A stretch of 64,000 bases of DNA from Lojkania enalia (taxonomy: Eukaryota > Ascomycota > Dothideomycetes > Pleosporales): assembly GCA_010094045.1 (NCBI GenBank), contig ML986657.1:39994-103993 (forward strand), read 5' to 3'. Of the stretch, positions 45,550 through 56,044 are shown one piece after another; the stretch's first letter is position 1, and each line of letters opens with the position of its first letter. The translations under genes were made by a program, and so were the position numbers. The notes under the pieces were generated by a model. It was not told where the DNA came from. It saw only the letters and a program-made list of their open reading frames with translations, and did no database searches.

Positions 45550-46812
45550 CTACATAACTGTACATGCTATCGCAGCGACTAATTGACTCACTGCTAGTCC
45601 AGTTCCTACCACAGACATTGTCATTACCTCGCGGCAGCCGAGATGCCTGCTTTCCATATGTTGCGATCTTCTTACTAAAATATGATCTCACTCAGTCTCC
45701 ATAATCGACAAACGGTCCCTCGAGCTAGGATCAAAATCTGAGATCTCCTTTGGGTTTAACGAAGCATGGGAAAGCTTATCATTTACTTGCTGGATCCGAA
45801 TGGCACTAAGCCTAGATGCTTACTCGAGACTTTCTGCGTCTGTTTCTAATCTTTTTCCCTACTCTCCTCGAATATCAATGACTCTTTGTTTCATTCGCCC
45901 TATATCTTCAAGGGGCCGAATGCTCTGTAATAATTCCCTAACTGTTTTGCTTTCTTTAAATGCACCGGACGAAGAAGTCAATTCAGCGGTCTTATTAAAG
46001 ATATTTTCGGCATCGATCTATCGCTTTTGCAGTTGAAGGAATTCGTCGTGATATGCATCGAAGAGTACCTTGCCTGCATCAATCTCATTAATCGGTCTAT
46101 TTTCAATTTTAAGCTGATGCTGAAAGACAAGATCAAGCCTTAGGTTCTTGTAGGTAAGATGCTTGATTATATTCATGGCGTCGATTCTCCCAGCTGTGAG
46201 GCGGACTTCGTGACCACCGTTTTCAAGAATATCGCACCAATGCTTTCTTTTAAGCTCTTTCAGTCGCTCTATAGCAACTTGGTGCTATTTAGGAGCGATT
46301 TCATCCCACCTAGTTATTTCTACCAAAATACCAGGGAAATTATCATTCCCACACATCTTCTTTATGGAAAAAATTGATCGCGCTGCCGAGCCTTGGAGGC
46401 AAGTATCTGTGATTCAGTGGAGATATATGATTCCACTGATTTGTATATTGTGTTCTCATGCAGCTGATAGCTAGAAATTCAGCTCTTGAAGTGTCTCACC
46501 GTCGGTTCTTCTATTATCGTCAAATCAAGGCGTCTCAATTTGATGGACCGTCTGATCGCCGTACTTCATTGTGTATATTGCAACGCGTGAGGTATTTGAT
46601 AATCGTCAACTTGTAACGATTTAGGATACAATTGGGATAGAATCGCTGATCTTACACAACGAAAGACCGTCACTAGCGATTATTATAGGTTCTTGCTTAC
46701 ATTGGGTGACGAAATTTGATTTTCCGGCGCCATTCATGCCCATGACTGGTATGAAGATATCATCTGGGCTATAGAATACGTAAACAAAATTCATGTTCAA
46801 GTTAGAATACAT
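45550..46812 (-). pseudogene. P-loop GTPase (AIG1/G-domain-like) gene, inactivated
   Basis: From the ATG at 46810-46812 the minus strand reads DDIFIPVMGMNGAGKSNFV, a Walker A/G1 P-loop of the fungal AIG1-like G-domain family (GxxGxGKS). After a TAA at 46621-46623 comes VAIYTMKYGDQTVHQIETP, stop, FDDNRRTDGETLQELNF, matching the G3 region DTPGFDD with the Gly codon now TGA. Further on are ILVEITRWDEIAPK, KELKRKHWCDILENGGHEVR (the typical helix and arm after G4) and a long coiled-coil-like part (DAYHDEFLQLQKR to RIQQVNDKLS). A final hydrophobic segment VMTMSVVGTGLAVSQLVAA ends at 45550-45552. At least six in-frame stops inactivate it. In fungi such proteins are lineage-specific; function is mostly unknown. 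Confidence 0.75.
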
Positions 46813-47559
46813 TCAAGCAATGGATTTCAAGGGTGTGCTTAAGCATTGTCATTTTAAGTTCCTGTTTAGCTAAAGCCGTGGAGCGGTCTGTTGGAGATGT
46901 CATCTTTGTGAATTGATACGCCGAGTTTGAGTGCATAAAGCCTACTAGCAGATCCTATAATTCAAACTTATTTAGGTTTACTTAGTCAAATGATGATATA
47001 TAATTTTTACGAGGCCTCTGCTGGCTCAGAATAGCCACAAAGAACCTTGCGAATTTGTGGTCTGATAAGCGAGTCACATGCAGGCGTTCGATGGACGACA
47101 CTAGTGTCGTTCAATCGTGATTCAGCTCATGCAGGACCTGCATCGGTTGACGTATACCGAAAGCTGTCAGCCACAACATGCCCATTTGCCGACCTGGGAG
47201 TGGGACATGAATGTACGTCGTGATAAGGCTGAAGTTCAGCCTTTTCGGTACTCTTGCTACTGACCAATAGGCCCATTACACGTGTTATTCTTCCACTCAC
47301 CGGAAAACAAAGTATCAAGAATAGCCGACCTGGTCGCATGGAATCGGTGAACATAATGCATCACTCGGCCCACTCGTGGCACATCAATGTAGGCTTGTCA
47401 CATGTACAGAAATTGACGTCCTGTCTTGGCATTGCTACCGGTCAAGGCTTTCAGTCTCTGTACGTGAGCCTTTTCTCGAGGAGTCCATGATTGATCAATT
47501 TTGTGTGAAGACCGAGTGACTCCCATCAAAAGGTTCCCGAAATGAGATATTACTACGAG
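46813..47559. other. Intergenic, no supported gene
   Basis: Small overlapping frames at 47127-47490 only. Two CAGCCTTTTCGG/CAGTCTCTG-like fragments were not significant. Confidence 0.4.
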
Positions 47560-49140
47560 CGTGAGGATCAAATAACGAGATTTGATGCAGCGACGGAGCT
47601 GAAAACATTCTCTTAAACTGGGGAGTATCCTCCGACTAGAGTGTTTTGAACTGCCCCCATTGGCTTTCGATTTATTTCTGTCAGGCTTATATAAGCTGTT
47701 TCAATATGTTCTTCCGATATGTCAAGTAGAAGGGCCATACTGTTGCTCTCGTATACTACGTCGGACTTCTGAGATGTGCAGCATAAACTTGAGGCGTTTT
47801 TTGATTATCTATCCTTCCTAAAGGATCTATCCAATTCCAAACGAGCGTGAGTGTCCATAGATAGAGAAAGCAGTTCTTCACAATCGATATCCATATGGCT
47901 GGCATGTCTTTTTATGTCCCCATAAGAATCCCCTTGGTAGAGAAGCACTAGTAATGATATTATAGAACCATTCGTGGACCATTCTAACCATCATAAGATT
48001 CTAAAAAAATCTCAGTAATATGAGAAAGTTACCTAGGAGGGCCGGTTTTATAGACTGAGCGACGGTAGACTGCAGTTTCCATTGCAGACTCTTTCCGTCC
48101 CGCTGTGCTTGAGCTTCGTATATAATATCACTTTTTTGAGAGTCACGCCACCCGTTATGCTCTCGTTCCAAGCAATGTATATATTTCGTCACGATACTCT
48201 ATGCCTTTAGGAGCGTGATATATATTCAGTAATTTACTGAGAGGTCACATAACTAGAGAGCCCATGTTAACCTGATTTACCACAGAAGTCTGCTGGTACC
48301 TTGCTTGTATAATAAGAGATATTATAGTACGAACGAAGACAAATAAGTCCTTCATGGTGCTATAACTAGACTCCAGTGCTTTTAGGACGGCGCGGGAGTA
48401 CCCATGCATGCTCTTAGCTCCATAGTCGGCCTTTCTCCTACGGGCTGCGGCGACCTCTTGTAGAACATGAGACTTAGCATTATTGTAACGTTCTAAGAAT
48501 GGGATGAAGTCAGATAGCGTCATGTCGATCGCGCTTGCTTTGGTATCATGGAATTTTACTGTACTTCTGTCTCTGAAAATTTCAAATTTCCGTAATGCAA
48601 GCGGTTATGTATACGGATGTCGAATTATTGCGTCAAGTGGGGTTGAGGATCGGCATGCAACAAGGCTTATAGATAAAAGAGAAACAAGGTGTCATGATAG
48701 CATAGGTAGTTACTCTACTTGCGACCAGTTACGCGAGAATAGAGCTTGTAAGCTTCATGATAATGTCTATAGTCATTTCGGCTGGTAATACTAATAATAC
48801 TGTGCGATAATGACGCTTGTTGTCATATGTTTCTACTGTCCTATTATAATTAGTCTTTTTTTTCAGGCCTATATAGTCTCGCCATTGCCAGCCTCTAGCT
48901 AGGCAGGTCACTTACCGTCCTTTAATACATTAATATTTGCCTTAGCAATTGATGCTGCCTGATACGCGACACTTGTGTGAGTATAGTTCATTTGACAGCC
49001 TTGGTATCTCTTTATGATTTCTTTACTAAGGGAATAGAGGCGGCGTGAAGATTATTGAGATTTGAGACCTTTAGAGACGAAACCAAAGTTTACCAGGGTG
49101 AAAAGAAATTAGCAAGAAGAGAGAAGGGAGACACCAAAAA
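47560..49140 (-). pseudogene. Decayed gene of unknown family, split by a family B LTR
   Basis: Minus-strand coding-like text runs in pieces. Before the LTR (about 49,060 down): LNNLHAASIPLVKKS. After it (48,819 down): SHSIISITSRNDYRHYHEA. Then, possibly after an acceptor TTTTCAG, come STVKFHDTKASAIDMTLSDF, IPFLERYNNAKSHVLQEVAA and KALESSYSTMKDLFVF (48,245-48,575). Further pieces are QAQRDGKSLQWKLQST (near 48,090), DIDCEELLSLSMDTHARLEL (near 47,880) and MALLLDISEEHIETAYISLT (near 47,700), ending about 47,565. Several stops and frame changes separate the pieces. The LERYxxA...YG...ALESSY text is reminiscent of N-terminal helical domains of fungal STAND-like proteins, but I cannot name it. Confidence 0.5.
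48820..48970 (-). mobile_element. Solo LTR, family B copy 3 (inverted, RIP-mutated)
   Basis: 151 bp; the minus strand reads TGTCGCGTATCAGGCAGC through to AGAAACATATGACA. A perfect target duplication CTTGT (48815-48819 and 48971-48975) proves insertion. Relative to copies 1 and 2 it carries several TG to TA and CA to TA changes. It lies inside the pseudogene 47560-49140. Confidence 0.88.
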
Positions 49141-49196
49141 ATTACCGAAAAGCGGTCGCATGAAATTATATTAGGTACACTGGCTTGAGCTTATTC

Positions 49197-49400
49197 TGTC
49201 ATGGGGATTTTTGGCTCGTCTGCCGAGCTGTATCAGATATCGACGTACGATATCACGGTCGATATCACGCCGGATATCACGCTGGATATCAGCTAATATA
49301 TCCCTTTTTCATGTACATAAATATGGCCCGCTGGCCATCTTCAATCAACCAGTTCAGCTCCTCATCTCCCTCCCTGAGACAAGATTCGCCTCTCACCACA
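49197..49400 (+). mobile_element. Solo LTR, family A copy 4
   Basis: 204 bp, TGTCATGGGG start and CACCACA end, with a perfect target duplication TATTC (49192-49196 and 49401-49405). Five GATATC palindromes start at 49236, 49249, 49261, 49273 and 49285. Confidence 0.9.
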
Positions 49401-50097
49401 TATTCTTCAATCTTCAAAATATTAAGTATAGGATTTATGCATGGGTTCAATATTGCTACCTTACCAAATACGTTTTATGTATCACTCCACTCGCCGGTTG
49501 GTCGCCAATTCCCTCTGACTCCCTGCTATGAGCATAATAACAGTATCCGAAGGCGGTGACAGGGATCCTTAGAAAAGGATGGAAGATAGCCAATGGGAGG
49601 ACGGATGGGAAGACCCAGTGTCTGGGGAGATGATTGGATGGATGACGAGGTCTGGCATAACATCAACACGCAACAACGCCAGTGAATTTCCTAGTAGTTA
49701 AATTCTTCGTAGTTACCAAATATTATCTAGTAGCTAGATTGATCAATTACGCTTAGAATACTTGTTATCTCCGTTCCTGCCACTGAAGTACCCTAATCGC
49801 ATCCGCTTAACGGCAGGCGAGTTTTGTACGACGTAAGTCCTAAGTAGGTGGCTCTAGTCTTAGGCATGAGTCAGCAGCAGGCGCCCCGGGAAGTGCGGCT
49901 GTAACATTGCCCCAGTCCGCACCTATTTAGCCTCCAAGTATATCTGATATTTCTCATTTTATTACCAAGCCCCCCGCTTGCATCTTCACCAGCTTCATTT
50001 CCCACGTAATTTTCTTCAAAGCCAGTTGCCATCCGAAACTTGACCAGAGCAAGCAAGCGCGCTACTATTGAAACGATAATTCTTCTGACATGCCAAA
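49401..50097. other. Promoter-side intergenic region
   Basis: No supported gene; leads into the tRNA-synthetase-like gene. Confidence 0.5.
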
Positions 50098-51669
50098 ATG
50101 GGCGATCATATATGCTATAAGGAAGACATACAGTGCGCCTCCGACCGCGTCACTGCTGCTAGGAACCTCGCCAGACTACTCACTAAGCTATCCGATGGGG
50201 ACACTGGGCATTTTTCAGCCACTACGGTGCCAACTCAGGGTCTAGAATATGCAACAGCTATACCAGTAAAAAGCTACATAGAGATAATATCTGCTATTCA
50301 GGCTCTAGTCCCTACCTTGAGCTTTGAAAAGCCCATTTTTGCTACTTTTCACGATGGTGAGGTCCATGATCCTCTTGGCGGAGGCGCCTATGCGTTCAAG
50401 GACGATCTCGTTGAGCCCGTCCTGCTTGCTCTCATAAACGACGAGGCTAGCTCAAAGGGCGAAATTTGTCCTTGGGCTGACAACAAGGACAAGAAGAAAT
50501 ACGCTAAGAGGGACTCTGAAACGAATAATGATGGTGGCACGGGACTTACAAATCCGCTTCCGACTCGAGACATCATTATCCACGCTGGGGTGCAACCAAA
50601 CAATTCTCCTCACGCAGGCACACTTGTCGTCTTCTGCTACGCTTTCTCATTTGCTCGCTCGATTCTCAACAGAATGGAAGCTACAGTAGCACACACGGAC
50701 CACAGACTACCCCGCGTCTCCGTTGAGATTACTTTCGTTGACACTGCGCCGGTCAATAGTCATGGTATTGAGATAGATGGGATACAATACCAAAAGTCGT
50801 ATAGGAACGTTCCTGGGGCCCTAGGCACGTTCATGGCTGATTATGAAGAAGTGCTCTCTATCCTGTCCACTTGGTCGAACATCCCATTTACAATCGCCTT
50901 CCAGTCGGACTTCTTCTCCCAGCCCATTATTCCCTCGCTTCTCCAATATGTAATCGCCCATCATGATATTCTTGGAAGCCAACTCTCTCCCAAGTACAAA
51001 AAGCTAGCTCTCCGTGCTTCATGTCCTGTCTTAGGCTGCGGTCTAGCCGAGAAGCATGGCCGGCTGAACGTTTATAACGGTTTTGATAGCAGTTACGAAG
51101 ACAGCACCATGGACTCCACATCTAGCAGGGCCATGGTAACTTTCCATTGCCCTCACCATGGCCCGCATTTTATCCGCATATCCGAGCCTGCTGAGGTGGC
51201 CCGTTTAGAAGCGAACGCACCAGTACGCAATCTCATCCGCAGTATGAGCTATTTGCTCGACACTGGTAGGCATCATGTGCGCATCACTGGTGCCGACTAC
51301 GCCGGTATGTATCAGGAGGTCTTCCTCTACCGTCCTCTAGCAGTTTGGTCGGCGGTCACTGGCCTGGCTACGGGACGGACACCTCACATCCTGTACGCAC
51401 CACTAATCGTAGACTGGAGTGGCGCGAAGCTGTCAAAGGCACTGTATATCGATGAAGGCGGGTATGATGTAATGAAGTTATTGGGAGCCGATGGACTTTT
51501 AAGTTATGCGCAGTTAAAGAGCGAGTTTGGCGGCGATGGCGAAGAGGGACTGAGGAGGATATGGGAAGAAGTGCAACGGTGGGTTGCGGATCCGAGGAAG
51601 TTATTTAGGATGTTCTCTGTCGAGTATTTACATAGGGTCATTGTCTCGGGCAGACATTGGGTTTTATGA
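50098..51669 (+). CDS. Class I aminoacyl-tRNA synthetase-like protein (HIGH/KMSKS-type nucleotidyltransferase fold)
   Basis: 523 residues, single exon, ATG at 50098. Residues 158-185 read RDIIIHAGVQPNNSPHAGTL and continue into a helix; PHAG (171-174) takes the place of the HIGH motif after the first strand of a Rossmann fold. Near the C-terminus LIVDWSGAKLSKALY (436-450) matches the KMSKS-loop pattern. Between them are Cys/His pairs (C309, C314, C351, H353/H354; CPVLGCG and FHCPHHG) that could bind zinc, as in class I lysyl-tRNA synthetases, the nearest relative I would propose. There is no visible anticodon-binding domain of usual size. The N-terminal 150 residues are unfamiliar. It could charge a tRNA, or adenylate a small molecule or amino acid for another pathway. 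The gene is intact and sits alone between a transposon-rich stretch and an ASCH-like gene. Confidence 0.62.
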   Translation: MGDHICYKEDIQCASDRVTAARNLARLLTKLSDGDTGHFSATTVPTQGLEYATAIPVKSYIEIISAIQALVPTLSFEKPIFATFHDGEVHDPLGGGAYAFKDDLVEPVLLALINDEASSKGEICPWADNKDKKKYAKRDSETNNDGGTGLTNPLPTRDIIIHAGVQPNNSPHAGTLVVFCYAFSFARSILNRMEATVAHTDHRLPRVSVEITFVDTAPVNSHGIEIDGIQYQKSYRNVPGALGTFMADYEEVLSILSTWSNIPFTIAFQSDFFSQPIIPSLLQYVIAHHDILGSQLSPKYKKLALRASCPVLGCGLAEKHGRLNVYNGFDSSYEDSTMDSTSSRAMVTFHCPHHGPHFIRISEPAEVARLEANAPVRNLIRSMSYLLDTGRHHVRITGADYAGMYQEVFLYRPLAVWSAVTGLATGRTPHILYAPLIVDWSGAKLSKALYIDEGGYDVMKLLGADGLLSYAQLKSEFGGDGEEGLRRIWEEVQRWVADPRKLFRMFSVEYLHRVIVSGRHWVL

Positions 51670-52634
51670 AGGGTGAAAATTGGGAGTGATGGTAACGAAC
51701 GGCTTTTTTTCGGGTGCCGGATTATGCCTTCTCTCCGCTCTCACTCTTCATCTTATCATCATACTATTGTGAATAAGAGGGGGGACAAACTCATGTCCGT
51801 TTTTATGTCCTGATGAGTAGAAAACCAGAATCTAAATTACGTGCAAGGGTGCTTGGGGAATGTCTCGAAGGAAGTGAACGTCCCATATAGTCTCAATAAG
51901 TCCTCAACAGGTTAGCAGTAGACTATTTGGTAATGTGAAGACTAACAACTACTGCTCGAAGGCAATCAGCGTGAGTAGGGTAGAAGGTTCTCTGTCGAGG
52001 ATACTTGTAACGGTTAATAGTGAAGGAGCTATGGTTATATTATGTGATCATGGCTTGTGTGGCAGTCACCACCTGTAGATACTAGAGAGAGCTGCCTGCG
52101 GGAGTAGACAAGGAGAAGACAGACACAACAAAATAGACAATCAACCATTTCATGCCCTATTCCCTCACAATACTCTCTTGGTATCGGCGGTTTTCAAAAA
52201 CGTAGCGTCAATCTAGATTGGGTTTAGATTCGATCCCGGAGTGCGGGGCAATGGCGGAAAACGTCCATTCGGAAGATTGCGCAGTTTCGGCAAGGCGTGA
52301 TGTAGGCTACGCACTTAGACGAGATATTACATCTACTAAAATATTTGAACCATACTTAGCTGGACGTGATGCGATAAGTCCTAATTAGAGATTCAAATGC
52401 AATGAAGAGTCAACATATTTTCATTCATCCCTCCGCAGGATTAATCCTTCATGCTTGATTTTGCTGGGGTGTCCTAACGATGGGGGATTGGCATCGTAGG
52501 CTAACGCGGTTAGTCAGCCTATTGTCACGTCCCGAATGGCGCGTAAACAATAAACCCCAAACAAACAGTGTTCTCTCGTTTTCAACGCGCCGCTCACCAT
52601 TTCTATCGCTCGCTCACATCTGCGTATCGCCAAA
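51670..52634. other. Intergenic, no supported gene
   Basis: AT-rich middle; the right end carries TTGTCACGTCCC and is presumably the promoter of the next gene. Confidence 0.5.
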
Positions 52635-53338
52635 ATGGCACCCTCACGCCCTAGACCGGCCTTTACTCAAACTACTTTGAAAGGCGGCTCTTTCATTCAA
52701 CGACACCCCTCATCCACCAACGCCGCGTCCGCGTCCCGTGACGTGCACCGAATATCCAAGAAGCTCCCAGCCAAGTCCAAACCGCTGTCTAAGTCGAACG
52801 CCTCCGGCAATTCGGATCGAATCTTAACCGACGTGCTCCTTTCTATCAAGCCCGTTCACCTAGCCAACATTACAAACCGGCAGAAGAACCACGAGTATCG
52901 CAAGTACCGGCTTCGCGACGGGATTGCGCGACTATGGCTCTACGAGACAGGCGAGGGCGGCAAGGGTCGGTCAGCTATTACGTATGCTCACCCCATCTAC
53001 ACATGTCGCTCCTTATCTCCTTGTCCACTATACACTTACACGCACCTAGACATATCGCAGTCATCCCAGCATCCGTTCGCCACACTCCCGGTTCGGTACC
53101 GACAATGCCCTTCGGCATCGGTAATGCCGAGTTCAACGCCGGACTCAAGCAGTCCAAGTACGGATACCCTATACTAGAGCTTTACGAGCTAGTTCGCTCG
53201 GTGACGCTTGCGGAGATGAAGAGCCAATGGAAGATGGGAGGCGCGCCAATGGGCTGGCGCTATGTGGCAGCAGACTTGTGGGAGGATCGATGGGGCGATC
53301 AGATGGGGAGGCATGAGAAAGTGAGACGGATCTTCTGA
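52635..53338 (+). CDS. PUA/ASCH-like domain protein
   Basis: Two exons (52635-52981, 53050-53338), 68-bp intron with donor GTATGC and acceptor CACCTAG, total 636 bases in frame, 211 residues. The N-terminal 55 residues are basic and disordered (KKLPAKSKPLSKSNASGNS). The rest reads DVLLSIKPVHLANITNRQKN, YRKYRLRDGIARLWLYETG, SAITHIAVIPASVRHTPG (restored across the intron) and ELYELVRSVTLAEMKSQWKM. The opening (LLSIKPxHxxxIxxxxKxxExRKxR) is the ASCH/PUA-like beta-barrel signature that binds RNA or modified bases. An alternative acceptor near 53060 would give the wrong frame. Role unknown; the basic N-terminus suggests nuclear location. Confidence 0.75.
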
Positions 53339-54329
53339 GGTGAATGGCTACATAGGCCTCCTGTGAGCGGACTATTGGCGCGTGTCAGTGTGCTTCCATA
53401 CAAATGGACTTTCCTCTATATAGGTTCTATCTGCGATGGCTCACATTAACAACCCGTTCACAAGACTTCAAGACAGCGTCGTACAGCTTTAGTCGGCACA
53501 CTGGCTATGAACGGCGAAGTAGCAACCTTGTGCCGATGACGACAAGTAGTACTATTGAGAAGAGCAAGACAGGTATGCACAGCTTTACCGATCTTAGTAG
53601 CTACACTAGCAGTTGAGACTTGATTACTGCTAACGGCAATCTTAATTTGAAGGCTACTGTTACATGAAGTGGGCACATGGGCTATTATACTACCAGATAA
53701 TTAACTAGATCGCGTTCTAGAATATGGCGCAATCGCTAGTATACTAACATCAAACAAGGCTCTGAGCAGTTAGATGTTGCATGGAAATGAAAAGTGACGC
53801 GTAAATGTACTTCTTTTGGTATGAGACGGAGAGCTAATCGCACTAATCTAGTACGCTGGATAACTAGGCACATATGATTGACTACCTCTCGAAATCGGGA
53901 TTCTAGCCTTAAATTTTGGTGGTGTTTTATTCAAAATTAACTAGGATAGATATAAACTATATTAGCCTACATATTGAATCTTCGAATTTATAGTTGTAAT
54001 AAGGAGTACTATACTAGCGATGCTCAAGCTGAAAGCGGGCCTGAGTGAGACCTGCCATGACGCCATTGCGTTTGGGTGTGCACATTACACACCACTACGA
54101 TTATAAAGGCCTAGTCGGACCTTCTATGATCGATTGAGTTCTTCAAACCAGAATATGAGCATTCGAGCCTTATCCATACATAACGTATCCTAATGGATCT
54201 GATGAAATCCAACCACGTCGCGAAAGGTACTAGGGAGTCCTTGCATGTCTACATTCGACTTGAGAAAGACTCCTAAGCATTCCTTTCCTTACAAAATCAG
54301 ACAGCGGCCTTTCCTTTCCGAAGAAACGG
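53339..54329. other. Intergenic, no supported gene
   Basis: A plus-strand frame at 53404-53616 has no recognisable features; AT-rich around 53,930-54,010. Confidence 0.45.
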
Positions 54330-55200
54330 TCATGAGCTGTCCGGAACGGCCCTTTCCCCCTTCTGCAGCGTGTCAATCTCATTAAATGGCCAGAGAGCTA
54401 TAGCCCGATCTTCACTACCCTGGGACTCCTTAATGCTCTTCACCCACTCGCAAAGCAATCTTGTGTTCTCCTCTTTCGCTATAATCCACTTGCCGGCAGG
54501 AACCCATCCATCCGAATCTGCATCTAGAGCGCGTTCAAGGAACAACTTCAGCTGCTAAACAGTTTTAAAGTCTTCATAATACATCGCATGCTTAGCGAGC
54601 TCTTCCGACGTCGGTTGATACGGACAACAGCCGGGGAAGCCAAGTTCAGCCCAGTGTTGTGAGAGATCAATTAACACCTGTCGTAGAGCTACCGCACTAT
54701 CTCTTCAGGACATGTCGCAGTAACAGATAGGCCTAGAGCGTTTGATCCAAGGCCCTTGTATTGTATAATTTTTGCATATAGCCAATGAGCACAATATAAA
54801 AGGTTTTCTTGCTGCCTCTTATTCTGGATTCTCCTTCGATGCTTTCTCAAAAGGCTCTGCATCTAATGTTTCAGACCCCATCGACATTAACTTTTCCAAG
54901 ATCGGAATATCTTCAGCAGGATCCTCGAGCAGATCCGGCGTATGATTTGAGTTGATGTATGCTAGTTCGATACTTGTAGATTGCCAATCGATGATTGCGG
55001 TAACACGAGAAGGATCTTCCTCTAAGACGTAGACGTTTCTTTTGTGGAGGTCGGGGTGAAGTAATGTTGGATCAGCAGCATCTTGAATGACTGAAGTTTT
55101 AGCTAACTCTCTAATTATTTCTTGGCTGATGCCCAACTGGCGCAGGTAGTCCTAGACAACCGCAATAAGGTGGATCTTCCTTTATATCATGAACTTTTGG
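54330..55200 (-). pseudogene. APH/AIM9-like phosphotransferase, 5'-truncated and broken
   Basis: Minus-strand text 55136-54819 carries the kinase catalytic core of the aminoglycoside phosphotransferase superfamily: LLHPDLHKRNVYVLEEDPSR (HxDLxxxN loop) and VTAIIDWQSTSIEL (metal-binding Asp). After a stop and a frame change come DSAVALRQVLIDLSQHWAEL, CCPYQPTSEELAKHAMYYED, a TAG, then LKLFLERALDADSDGWVPAG and a natural end at 54330, the C-terminal layout of fungal AIM9-like proteins. The Trp expected in the SWRDSAVAL segment is now TGA. The N-terminal lobe with the ATP-binding Lys is missing beyond about 55,200, close to a family B LTR. A non-functional relic. Confidence 0.78.
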
Positions 55201-55293
55201 AATCCGTGAGAACCCGGCATCAATGAAACCAGAGCAGTACAACTGTAATCCAGTCCCTAATTAGGAATGGTTAGTATTTTTCCTGGCATGCTC

Positions 55294-55442
55294 TGTCGCG
55301 TATCAGGGAGCATCAATTGCTGAGGCAAATATTGATGTATTGAAGGAGGGTAAGTGGCCTGCTTCGGCAGAAGCTGGCGATGGCGAGACTATATAGGCCT
55401 GAAAACAGACCAACTATAATAGGATAGTAGAAACACGTGACA
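55294..55442 (+). mobile_element. Solo LTR, family B copy 2
   Basis: 149 bp, the same length and nearly the same sequence as 23650-23798. The flanks (TGCTC and GTAAG) do not match, so one side was probably rearranged after insertion. It lies at the truncated end of the APH-like relic. Confidence 0.8.
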
Positions 55443-55560
55443 GTAAGGCCTCTCGGTTGACTATGGAGAATACAAGATTGACTTAACTGCTACTATAAAA
55501 ACACTATAGTCATGTCCAAAGATATTCGGGGTTTTCTCCAAAGTCAAGAGCAATTTCAGT

Positions 55561-56044
55561 ATGGGTACTAAGCTTAAGGCGGCCTGGAGTGCAGGCAGTC
55601 GCATCGTTTCACCGAAAAATCCGAAGAACGACACAGACTACCAGTTAAGGATTGACGCGGGGGACCTAGTACAAAATCTATACCGCAATCTCTATCTACA
55701 AGTCAACAACCAAGCCAAGAGCACCATGTTGAAGGAATGTGTGAGGAAGCATGGCACTCATGCTAACTTGGCTACCGCTCAGTTCGACACTTTGGCCCAG
55801 GACCCTACGGCTGAGGCAGATAGAGCCCTCGCTGCGTTAGGAGCTAGTGCAAAAAGGTACCCAACCGCTAGGCGGAATCACTTTCTCTATAGGCACGTTT
55901 CCCACTGCTCAGAACTATGAGGATAACTCCAGAAGCTTCCACCCCAAACACTGTGAAAGAGCCCAATCTCAGAATCTGCTCAATCACCCGATGTACGAGC
56001 ATGCGTTTTTGAATATTTCAACAGATAAGCTTATATATAGTTGA
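55561..56044 (+). pseudogene. Fragment of an unrecognised conserved gene, frameshifted
   Basis: The frame from 55561 reads AAWSAGSRIVSPKNPKNDTD, YQLRIDAGDLVQNLYRNLYL and NLATAQFDTLAQDPTAEADR up to about 55,900. The sense then moves one frame over to PTAQNYEDNSRSFHPKHCER and LLNHPMYEHAFLNIST, ending at 56044. The text is clearly protein-like on both sides, so a single frameshift near 55,895 is likely. The 5' part of the gene is not visible. I recognise no family. Confidence 0.45.
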
